The translations under genes were made by a program, and so were the position numbers. From positions 50,474,400-50,538,399 of the forward strand of contig CM042092.1 of the NCBI GenBank assembly GCA_023512835.1: DNA of 64,000 bases, in the 5' to 3' direction. The number at the start of each line of letters is the position of its first letter. The first letter of the stretch is position 1. This document shows, one piece after another, positions 8,541 through 17,701 of this stretch. The notes beneath the pieces were generated by a model. That model made no database searches and was not told the origin of the DNA. It saw only the letters and a program-made list of their open reading frames with translations. The stretch is from Taxillus chinensis. Taxonomy: Eukaryota; Streptophyta; Magnoliopsida; Santalales; Loranthaceae.

Positions 8541-10229
8541 TTGAGGGAAAGATTGAGAGGAGAAGGAGGTGAGGTCTTGGGGATTGAAGGAGCGGCGAGG
8601 GTTTTAGGGATTTGGAAGATGTAAAACTCGCGCTGCGCAGGAATGTCCAGGATATATAAGACCGAGTCCGTGAATGTCAGTGGGTCTAGGGATTAAGTGA
8701 GTGGAATAGTGAACCACTTGACATGCTGATGTCATGAGTCTTGAGAGCGGCGCGCCTCCGGATATAGAGATGACGTGGAGACGGCATGACCAGAGAATGA
8801 TAACAGTTGTTTGCCTTCTTTGGGAAGTGTGTGCATCCCAAGACATGCATTTAATGGACCATCATTATTGCTCCTCAAAAGCACACGATATATAATAAGA
8901 CATGATTTATTGCGATTTGAGAGTTCCAAGAGTTCGGAGGAATAAACCGTCAATCATCCGGAGTATACGATATCCGAGATAAGATCATCTGGATGAAAAG
9001 TAGACCGTGTCCGGAGAAATAGAGTGCGGTAAAAGAGAAGTAGATTCCTTTGTTGTCGCGAAGTCGAAGAGAAGAGAAGTACCACAATACTTTAAATCTG
9101 AGACTATAGACAAGATATATTGGTAAAGGTGCAAAGAGAATCTGAACCTGTAGCTTCACGAAACTAAACTAAAATAACAGGAAGCTGTACGGGAAGGAAT
9201 TAGTACGAATATGAACAAATAGTCAATTGAAGAGCAACAGAATCCGAACTAATGAGGAACAGAACTTTATGCATTGAAAATGAATGTAATAAACACATAC
9301 AGACAAAAGAATGATTAGTGTTACTGAATCAAGGTATATGTCAGATAATAAACACAAAAGTTCATATTGGTCAACAGAGCGAAACCTTCTTGCTGAACAA
9401 CGTAGCTAAGATAATTAAAAATTATATGATTTGTCCAACTTAGGATTCATGAGTGAAACTTGATAAATGAATACTTGTCAAAAGCAAGCAAATGATTAAC
9501 CGATTAAAATGCACGGTTGAAGGAAGAAAAACATCCTTGCATGCCACAATTCTGATTCAACAATGCATGTCCAGTTAGATCCAGAAGTAAAAGTTGAGAG
9601 GAAAGAGCATCTGAGACATATTAGGGGATTATTACAAAGGTTGCTCCCCCTTAGATCGTGCGATCCTCTTAGTGAGAGACTCCCCCTCAGATAGACAGCC
9701 AGGAAAGAGGTCACGAGACATATACAGGGGGTATTACTTGGATAATAAATAAAGCATTTTCTCCCCCGTAGATCATGCAATCCTCTCGATGGCATTACCT
9801 GTTAAAGAATTTAGATCTTGAAACAACACTGTCTACCCATTAGGAAACTACACTTCAGGAGCTAATCAGACTGCGATTGTGAGTACCGTCACCAAGCATT
9901 CCGAGCTAACCCATTTCATTTCTTCAACCATACAAGTTAATAGAGCAATCAATATGAAACAACATTCGTCATGTGGTGATGAGTGGAGAATAAAATCATG
10001 AAATCCTAAAGAGGTTATTCATATACGTTTTAATTATGTTGGCTTTAACGGCTTCAGTCGGGAAACGCAAGCATCCTCCCAAAATGAAATTTGATATTTA
10101 TCAGATGCATAAGACACGTTAAGCAGTAAGTATGACCAACATAAAGTTCAGTATGTGTTTTCTACTTTCAATAAAAGCACAATGCAAGTTTTGAAAAAAA
10201 ATATACTGGTGGGTAATTTAAATGTGAAG
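8541..10229 (-). other. Non-coding spacer between pol and ORF-X, element A
   Basis: About 1.7 kb, colinear in reverse with 30089-31781 of element G and without a long reading frame. It holds the TATA-like box (8651-8660) and, at 9635-9785, two copies of a block with a purine-rich core (CTCCCCCTTAG, CTCCCCCTCAG and CTCCCCCGTAG on the plus strand), each followed by GATC-rich sequence. In the sense direction these cores look like polypurine tracts, so the spacer may hold internal plus-strand priming sites. Confidence 0.6.
8651..8660 (-). promoter_or_regulatory. TATA-like box upstream of ORF-X in element A
   Basis: On the minus strand it reads CTTATATATC, 111-120 bp before the ORF-X ATG, followed by a C/T-rich leader without ATG. 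Element G has the equivalent at 31660-31667. It could give ORF-X its own transcript, but conservation between A and G extends over the whole spacer, so it is not by itself proof of promoter use. Confidence 0.45.
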
Positions 10230-11755
10230 CTATTCAGAAAAGTCAATCATACCTAATCGGAAGAGTAGTTCAGAGAATCTTGCATCAGGTAGGGGCTTTG
10301 TAAGTATGTCTGCCAGTTGATCTTCAGTAACAACATGTTCAAGAGATATATGCTTTTTGAGAACATGATCGCGAATGAAGTGATACCTAACCTCAATGTG
10401 CTTGGTCTTTGGGTGCATGACAGGATTGTTGCTTATAGCAATTGCACTGGTATTGCCGCAGTAGAGTGGAATAGATGTTATGTTGAAACCGTAGTCAGTA
10501 AGTTGACTTTGCATCCAGAGTAGCTGTGCGCAGCAACTCCCAGCAGCTATATATTCCGCCTCAACAGTAGAGGTTGATATGGAATTCTGCTTCTTACTGA
10601 ACCATGAAATTAATCTATTTCCAAGAAACTGACACGTACCACTTGTGCTTTTCCTGTCGATGCGACACCCAGCAAAATCAGCATCAGAATATCCGGATAA
10701 GGTGAAGTTGGACTCCTTTGGGTACCAGAGTCCCAAATTCACAGTCCCTTTGAGATACCTTAATATCCGTTTGACATGAAGTATATGTGACTCTTTGGGA
10801 TTCGCTTGATATCTTGCACAGATGTAGGTTGCAAACATAATGACTGGGCGACTTACTGTAAGATACAGCAGGGATCCTATCATCCCTCTGTATTCAGTCA
10901 CATTTACTGATTTGCCGTCCACATTAGGGTCTAACTTGGCACTGATTGACATTGGAGTCTTGACGGGAGATGAACCTTCCATACCAAACTTCTTAATTAA
11001 GTCACGTGTGTACTTAGCTTGATTGATGAAGATCCCTTCCTTCAATTGTTTGACTTCTATTCCAAGGAAGTAGGACAGTTCTCCCATCATACTCATCTCA
11101 AACTTGCCAGTCATCAACTTTGCAAACTCTTCACAAAGCTTCGGATTTGATGATCCGAAAATGATATCATCCACATATATCCGTACGATCAGAGTATGTT
11201 CTTTCTCTTTTCGTAGGAATAAAGTGGTGTCTATCTTCCCTTTTTGGAAGTTGTGAGCAAGTAGAAATTCTGACAGTGTGTACCAGGTTCTTGGAGCTTC
11301 CTTCAAACCATACAAGGCTTTCCGTAGCTTGTAGACTTGATGTCCAGCCTTAGGTTCAATGAAACCGGGAGGTTGTTCAACGTACACCTCCTCTTGAAGA
11401 TCTCCATTTAGAAATGCGCTTTTGACGTCCATTTCATATACTATGAAGTTTTCATAAGAAGCATACGCCAAAAACATTCTGATTGCCTCAAGTCTTGCTA
11501 CCGGAGCAAAGGTCTCGTCATAGTCTATTCCTTCTTCTTGACGATATCCTTTGGCTACCAGTCTGGCTTTGTTCCAGATTACTATTCCATCCGTATCAAG
11601 CTTGTTCCGGAACACCTATTTAACTCCAATGACTTGTTGAGACTTAGGCCTTGGTACTAGTGTCCACACATCATTTCTCTTAAACTGATTCAACTCCTCT
11701 TGCATGGCTTCTATCCAGTTTGAATCCTGAAGAGCTTCATCTACCACCTTTGGTT
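10230..11755 (-). pseudogene. pol: RT and RNase H of copia element A
   Basis: The uninterrupted frame 11615-10230 holds most of [36 protein letters not shown], the catalytic YVDDIIFGS, then RNase H with [36 protein letters not shown] and DILTKPLP, ending [12 protein letters not shown]. Upstream the frame meets TAG at 11616-11618, where the neighbouring copies have Trp (G to A change). The catalytic residues of RT and RNase H are intact, so this is the best preserved enzyme segment of A. It converts the element RNA to DNA in the particle. Confidence 0.9.
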
Positions 11756-12695
11756 CTATTGAGATAGAAAACATGAGTAAAGACAAATGTTGGAGGTGGC
11801 TACTCTTGTTCTTACACCAACAGTAGGATCACCAATCACCTGTTCTGAAGGGTGGTTTCGAGTCCGCCTGTAATTATGTGCATGTGATGGTTGATCTTGT
11901 ATAATTTGAAGCTCTTCCAGATTAGGTGGTTCAGTTATATCCGCTGGTTGAGCTTCTTCCGGACCAAATGTTTCCGTATTAGTAGGTTCGGAAGAACTAG
12001 GTGGTTCTTTGACACTATTGCTTTTAGTGTTAACTGGTCCGGAGGGACTTGAAGGTGCTCCGGAATTTTGGCTATCCAAAAGAATATGTCCAGAGTTGAA
12101 TGGAAGTCCACAGTCCGATTCATCCGTAGCATCATCCATATCATTTCTTTGTGCTTTGTTGGTGCCACGTGGTTGGTCAATATGTGTAATAGGTACATTC
12201 ATAACCTTTGAATAGTCGATGTTGTCATCCTGATCCTGCACATTTGAACTTGATGGACCAACTTTTGACCAATCCAGGTTAGCTTCATCAAAGGTCACAT
12301 GAATATATTCTTCAACTTTAAAAAGTTTTCTATTGAAGACTCAATAAGCCTTGCTATGTAGTGAGTACCCGACAAAGATCCCATCATCAGATTTTAGTTC
12401 AAATTTATTTCGGGGTTCTTTGCCGTTGTTCAATATATAGCAAGTACACCCAAAAGCTCTGAAATGTGAAATCGAGGGCTTTCGTCCTCTCCACATCTCA
12501 TAGGGTGTTTTCATGGTAAATTTATTTATTAGAGTTCTGTTTTGAACATAGCAGGCAGTGGACACAGCTTCAACCCATAGACTGAGAGGAAGCTTAGGCC
12601 CTGCTAACATAGATCTGCCAGCCTCGACTAAAGTGCGATTCTTGCGCTCAGCTACCCCATTTTGTTGTGGAGTTCTGGGCGCAGAGAAGTCGTGC
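11756..12695 (-). pseudogene. pol: Integrase C-terminal part and acidic linker, element A
   Basis: The frame from 12695 holds the end of the integrase core (PRTPQQNGVAERKNRTL, with the third catalytic residue Glu), then the conserved copia stretch from AGRSMLAG to KAY. It stops at a TGA near 12344, where the sister copy has Arg. Downstream, 12298-11756 encodes the variable linker rich in Ser, Asp and Pro before RT. The core is split by the solo LTR at 12701-14369; its N-terminal half continues at 14375. Confidence 0.85.
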
Positions 12696-12860
12696 TGAAT
12701 TGTAATGACCCGTGTTTTGGGATGTGAGGAGTTAGTCACAGTTTTGCCTTTTTGGGTGGAAATTGTTGGGTTTTAGGGAGTTTTATTTCCACACACTTTG
12801 GCTAAATCATCTTGTATGTTGATGAGCAAGCAAGAGGCAAAGTTTGAGCCAAATAGGGAG

Positions 12861-13001
12861 TGCCCGTGAGAATGCCCGTGAGAATGGCTTTTCACGTGCA
12901 GTGATATTTTTGAATGGGAGCCTTCCTGATGTTGTTCTAAGGCTTGTGGCAAAATTCTAAAACATTTGGAGGTGCTCGTGAGAAGGGCCTTTCTCACGTG
13001 C
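12861..13001 (+). repeat. Two inverted repeats in solo LTR 1
   Basis: Copy 1 at 12861-12900 (TGCCCGTGAGAA, with an internal duplication, against TTCACGTGCA). Copy 2 at 12973-13002: TGCTCGTGAGAA, 6-base spacer, TTCTCACGTGCA. The arms pair with one or two mismatches. The same design recurs in the other gypsy LTRs with different inner arm bases. Confidence 0.75.
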
Positions 13002-13108
13002 AGCCTCCATTACCCTTATTTTGTTGTTCTGATACTCTTTTGCTAAAGGACCATGGTGAAATTATGAGTGTTTTGTCCGGTGTGGTTGCAAAAAGGTTGT
13101 AGTCTGTC

Positions 13109-13220
13109 ATCAAAACTACGTCGTTTTGATGTTGAGATTCATTTAATCAAAACTATGTCGTTTTGATTTTGATGTGTCTATATAAAAAGAAGGAGCCTCT
13201 TGGTTTTGGGTTTAGGGTTT
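13109..13220 (+). promoter_or_regulatory. Core promoter region of solo LTR 1: two palindromes, TATA box, telo-box
   Basis: Two 22-bp near-palindromes ATCAAAAC-n6-GTTTTGAT with ACGT-like centres lie at 13109-13130 and 13146-13167. The TATA box TATATAAAA is at 13179-13187 and the telomere-like GGGTTTAGGGTTT (telo-box) at 13208-13220, followed by a GA-rich leader. The order and spacing are the same in E and in F. ACGT cores are typical bZIP targets and telo-boxes are bound by plant telomere-repeat-binding factors; use here is inferred. Confidence 0.6.
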
Positions 13221-13746
13221 TCGCTGTCAGCCGCCGCAAGCCGTCGCAGAGAGTGAGAGAGAGGGATTGATAAGGGAAGAGGGAGAGTTCCCGATCGCTG
13301 CTGCTGGTGTGACTTGTGTGGAAGAGGGGAGTCGACGTTTAGCGTGGAAGCAGGAGCAGGAGGACGTTTTCAAGGTAGGGGTTCTGTTTTCCCTTAGACC
13401 TATCCCAGGGCTCTGACCTGGTAGTAGGCGATGCATGTTTATTCGGGATATATATATATATATATATGTAAATCCATATAGGTGTGATCTCCTATATGGA
13501 TGTTGGCCTTCAATGGCGTCTTGGTGTGATTTTGACGTTGGGCGGTTAGTGCATGTTAAATGTTCGATAAAATGCCAGTGTGAATATGCCTGTTTGAATA
13601 TACCTAGTACGTGTTTGATAATATGCCTGTGTGGCTGGATTTGTGAGTGTAAATGTGTGCATGCTAAGTGTTTGTTTTTATGCCTGAGTGACCAAGGTGT
13701 ATGCTGTGTACTTGACTGCATGGTTGTTCGCCTGAGACGCTGTGGA

Positions 13747-13852
13747 AAACGTTTGCCTGAGGAGGCGGTTAAATCACTTGCCTGAAGAGGCGGTTAAATT
13801 ATTTGCCTGAGAGGCGGTTAAATCATTGGCCTGAAGAGGCGGTTAAATCACT
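13747..13852 (+). repeat. Short tandem repeat in solo LTR 1
   Basis: Four units of about 25-27 bp with the core GCCTGAGAGGCGGTTAAAT. Element E has a five- to six-unit version at about 52990-53115. Confidence 0.75.
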
Positions 13853-14374
13853 TGCTTGGCTGTGGAGCCTGTGTGGCTGGGGCTGAGGTTGCGCCCGTTT
13901 GGTGTGGTGTGTTTCCGTGTTATTTGTTCCTACCACGTCATTGCATTAGTACACGTTCTCATGTAGTGGTTAGGTGCATGGGATGGGTTGGGGAGACTTG
14001 ATCCCTACTGAGCTGTGGTTGCTCACCCCTCCTACCGTGTTTGTTTTCTTTACAGGGACCTACAGGCGTTAGGTGGGAACACCAAGGTGGAAGACTTTCT
14101 GCCTTGTGGCTTTGCTCCTTTTGTTATTTGAGTGTTTTGTCAAATGTTATGTTGAGAGACTATTGTAACTCCAAATGGAGATGATGTAATGGATTTTGGA
14201 ATTTAATAAAGATAAGTGGTTTGCCTTTCGGTTATTTATTGTGGATTATTATGAATGTGTTTGTTGTCCTACTTGGATGTCAGATTCTGTACATCTACCC
14301 CTTGCCCACCGGGTGGGTAAAGGGGAGTCACGAACCGGTTTCCTTGGGTTGGAAATCCGGGGCGTGACATGAAT

Positions 14375-15168
14375 GCCCTGTTTAGAACAATATGACCTCA
14401 TATCTGAAAAATCAAATTCTGTACCATGATCACTCCTGATGCATTTAATGCTTAGTCCTTGTGAGTTGCTTATCTAGTTGAAAAGATCTATAAGATGCTC
14501 AAAAGTTTGATCCTTAGATTTCAGGAACATCACTCATGTGTACCTGGTGAAATCATCGATAACCACAAGGCTATATCTCGCACCAGCTAGTGAAGGAACA
14601 GAAATGGGACCGTAGAGGTCCATATGAAGAAGTTGTAGAGGAGCAGTTATTGAATTAACTGATTTGCTCTTAAAACTATGTTTGGTGTGTTTGCCAAGTT
14701 GACATTCTCGATAGAGAGTGTCTCTGGAGTATTTGTGTTTAGGCAGACTAGTGACCAGATCAAACGATGATAACTTAGACAAGGTCTTAAAATTTAAATG
14801 TGCGCAATGCTTGTGTCATAGCCAACTATCTCCATCCGATGCTGTAGTGAGGAAGCATACAGGGTCAGAAGAATTATTTCTTATGACCACAGAATATATG
14901 TCCCCATCTCTTGATCCGGATAATTTAATATTTCCGGATACGTTTTCCCTGACCATGCAGGTATTGGACATAAAGGAAACAGTAAATCCTTTGTCATATA
15001 AATTATTGACACTCAGCAGATTATGCTTCAAACCTTCAACTAGTGCAACTTTAGTGATTGATACACAACCATTGGTTAAAGTGCCATACCCGACAGTCTT
15101 ACCTTTGTTGTTTTCACCATATGATACGGATGGACCTTGTTTGTCATTAATTTCAACAAGTAGAGTCT
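14375..15168 (-). pseudogene. pol: Protease C-terminus and integrase N-terminal half, element A
   Basis: Reading leftwards from 15168: the end of the copia aspartic protease (GLKHNLLSVNNLYDKGF), then the pre-integrase region with CRECQLG (zinc-binding Cys pair), the integrase Asp in LLHMDLYGPI, and the segment IKCIRSDHGTEFDFSD with the second catalytic Asp. Trp codons have become stops at 14534-14536 (TGA) and 14474-14476 (TAG). The piece is bounded by solo LTR 2 on the right and solo LTR 1 on the left. Joined across both insertions it is colinear with 26820-27620 of element G. Confidence 0.85.
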
Positions 15169-15173
15169 GATCA

Positions 15174-17583
15174 TGTAAGGACCCGTATTTGAGGGGCCTT
15201 GGAGATAGCCTTGAGTTAGAGACCTTATTTTAACAAATGGATATCAGCACGATGATGTGTTCATCAAATGGAAAATTTTGACTATACTTGGACTAAATTT
15301 GGGATTTGAGGCCCTGAGGGGTATTTTCGGGATTTCACAAATAATTTTGTATTCCCTTTTAAATTACTTGGGTTTGTATTTTGAGCTTTGGGTCTCCCTT
15401 TAAGGGAAAACCCAATATGAGAGAGTGGGCTATTTTGCCTTTGTTCTTGGGTTTACACTTGGGCTTACTTAACCACTATTGGGCTGCATTTGGTCTTAGG
15501 CTTCTATTTTAAAATAAAAATAAAAATAAAGAAAATAGGAGAAAAGAAAAGGAAAAAAAGAGCAAAAGGAAAACCAATCCCTACTCATTGTTGGTAGTCG
15601 ACCCAGAGAGAGAGAGAGAGAGAGGGGATTTGCAAATTCACGCCAAGGGAAAAAGAGGCCTGAGGCCTGAGGAAGAGAAGGAGAAGACGATCCGGAGGCT
15701 GGAAGGGAGATTTCTGGCGATCAAGGATCTCTTCTGGTGGCTGGAAGATAATTCCTGGAGAAATTCTTTTTCTGCAACACATCGGAGGTAGGGATTTCAA
15801 GTTTGTCTCTATGCCGTCTCTTTCTTACAGATTCTAGAAAACAAAATTTATGTGACATGATCTGGGATGTTGAGAAGAGATTTTTAAATATATTGAGTTT
15901 CTGAGTTTCACCTTGAGCCTATGGATGATCTAGGGTTTTTGTTTGAGTTTTCTGAATTTCTGAATTTCTGCGTGAGATTATTTGTGCTTTTGGGTTAGGG
16001 GTCATTTGTATACCCATTGTCTTGAGATTATTTAGATGAAGAATTTTGGGGAAACCCTGTATCTGGTTTGGCTAAGTCCTTTGGTATTGGGAAATCAAAA
16101 TGAGAGTGAGGTCAGAGTTGGGTTTAGACCCTGTTTACGGACTTAGAATCTTAATAACTTCTAAACTAAAACGAATTTGAGGTTGGTCCTTTAGGGAAAA
16201 GTGATTAGAATGACAAAAGAGAGGTTTTGGAGCCTGCTCGTGAGAATGACTTTTTCACTTGCAGATTCATTCTTGCTCCAAATTGCCCCAAATTTTAGGT
16301 GGAGCTTCCTTAGAGGCATATGAGTCAAAATACCCCTGCCCGTGAGAATGACCTTTTCACATGCAACCTTATTTTTGGCTAAAAAGCGTCCCTGAACCTT
16401 CTGGGATGGTTAGAATGATGTTCTGAGTTGATTTGCCTCTGCCCACGACAATAGGTTGTCACGTGCAGCTTGTTTTGGGCTCCCCTTGAGGTGGATAAGC
16501 TTCCTTTGAAAGGTTATTGATGATCCAGACTATGAGTGTGAGAAATGTGTGGACTTTAGGGACCATGAGGAGTTAGGTGATGTTATGTGTGATGATTTGA
16601 TTGTTCTGAGACTATCTGTTGTTTCACATTCTGAGTTGAGTTTTTGTATGCTAAAAGAGTTGCATGTCTGAGCTGTGTCTTTGAGTTGTGTTTATGAGCT
16701 TACTGGTTGAGTTGCACAGTATCTGTTGAATTGTGCTTATTGAGTTAAGCTTACTAAATTGTACTGTGTTTGTTGAGTTATGTTTATTGAGTTGAGATTG
16801 TTGAGTTGTATATGTTGAAATGTGTATGTTGAGGACCCCAAAAACACGGGGAGTTGAGATGAGAACCCCAGAAATGCGGGGATTGAGCTGAGTATGGGAC
16901 AATCATTATACTGTACCCCTTGAGATGAGATTCACATTTGCCTGGTGTGGTATGTCACGTCGCCGTGGTGGCTGGGTGTCCTCTACCCTCCAGTGCAGGC
17001 AGAGGTATGAGGCGTGTTTACTGGGTGATGGTTATTGTTATAGCTTAAGTCACTACACGAGCGCATGCATCCACTTGACATGCATAGTTTTAGAGTGGGA
17101 TGGGCCTGGGGAGACTTGATCCCTACTAAGCTGTGGTTTGCTCACCCCTCCTATGAACTGTTCTTTGCAGGACCTAGCAGGCGATAGGCGGAAGAGCTGC
17201 GTTGGTAAGCCGCTGGGGCTGTATGGCCTTATATATATATACATTTGGTTATTTTGTTGTATTTGAGATTCTGTTTGTTTGAACTGTGTATCCTGGCTAT
17301 ATTGATGGGAGCTTGTTCCCTAGTGGATTTTAAAGGGCTTGAAGCCTCTGAGCAATGTAATTGATGTATTGTGTTGTGAATAATGTATGTATATATTGTG
17401 GTGGTGTGCTTGGCATGGAAACAGGTACATGCCCCTTGGCATGTTGACTTGTGATATAGGGATAGGATCGCACCCGCAGTAGGTGTCCTTACTTTGGTGT
17501 TTACACCGATCCCTTGACCCTTCGGGTGCGGGCATGGGCAGTCACTACCCATTTCCAGGGGGAAGGAAATTTGGGGCATGACA
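15174..17583 (+). mobile_element. Solo gypsy LTR 2, TSD GATCA
   Basis: It is 2410 bp, starts TGTAAGGACCCG and ends TTGGGGCATGACA. A perfect TSD GATCA flanks it (15169-15173 and 17584-17588), and element G shows the single GATCA of the empty site at 26816-26820, inside the protease. It is related to, but distinct from, LTR 1 and E. Its start resembles the element F LTR (TGTAAGGACCCG) and parts near 16945-17160 match the F 3' LTR. A GA microsatellite lies at about 15606-15625 and an ACCCCAAAAAC/ACCCCAGAAAT duplication near 16835-16880. Confidence 0.95.
16235..16467 (+). repeat. Three inverted repeats in solo LTR 2
   Basis: Copies at 16235-16263, 16337-16365 and 16440-16467. The third has arms TGCCCACGACAA and TTGTCACGTGCA, while the first two have TGC-C/T-CGTGAGAA against TTTTCAC-A/T-TGCA. 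The spacers are short. The design is the same as in LTR 1, E and F. Confidence 0.7.
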
Positions 17584-17588
17584 GATCA

Positions 17589-17701
17589 CCCGTCATATGT
17601 CCGGAGCATCCGCTATCGAGTATCCACTTGTTTTGATTGATCTTTGACTTCAAGTGGGATGGCAGTGAGTTCCAGTGATGCTCCTGCAAGACAACAGTTT
17701 A
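17589..17701 (-). pseudogene. pol: Protease N-terminus of element A
   Basis: Reads LKSKINQNKWILDSGCSGHMTGD, with the aspartic protease triad DSG (Asp codon at 17615-17617). It is cut by solo LTR 2. In-frame TAA at 17699-17701 separates it from gag; element G has TAA at the same place (26702-26704). Confidence 0.85.

Larger units (their letters stand above)
12701..14369 (+). mobile_element. Solo gypsy LTR 1 (same family as element E), TSD TGAAT
   Basis: It is 1669 bp, starts TGTAATGACCCG and ends GGGGCGTGACA. A perfect 5-bp duplication TGAAT flanks it (12696-12700 and 14370-14374), and the uninterrupted integrase sequence of element G (about 27604-27640) shows the empty site. Both ends match the LTR of element E (51763-53664). 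No internal region is present, so it is a solo LTR left by LTR-LTR recombination. It carries two inverted repeats, two ACGT palindromes, a TATA box, a telo-box and a tandem repeat (see separate entries). Confidence 0.95.

Noticed and set aside
6367..8624. Plus-strand frames opposite ORF-X
   Set aside because: Antisense shadows of the GC-rich ORF-X; no domain or motif.
15588..15800. Two opposite frames of 67-71 codons in solo LTR 2
   Set aside because: Low-complexity GA-rich LTR leader; no conservation visible.
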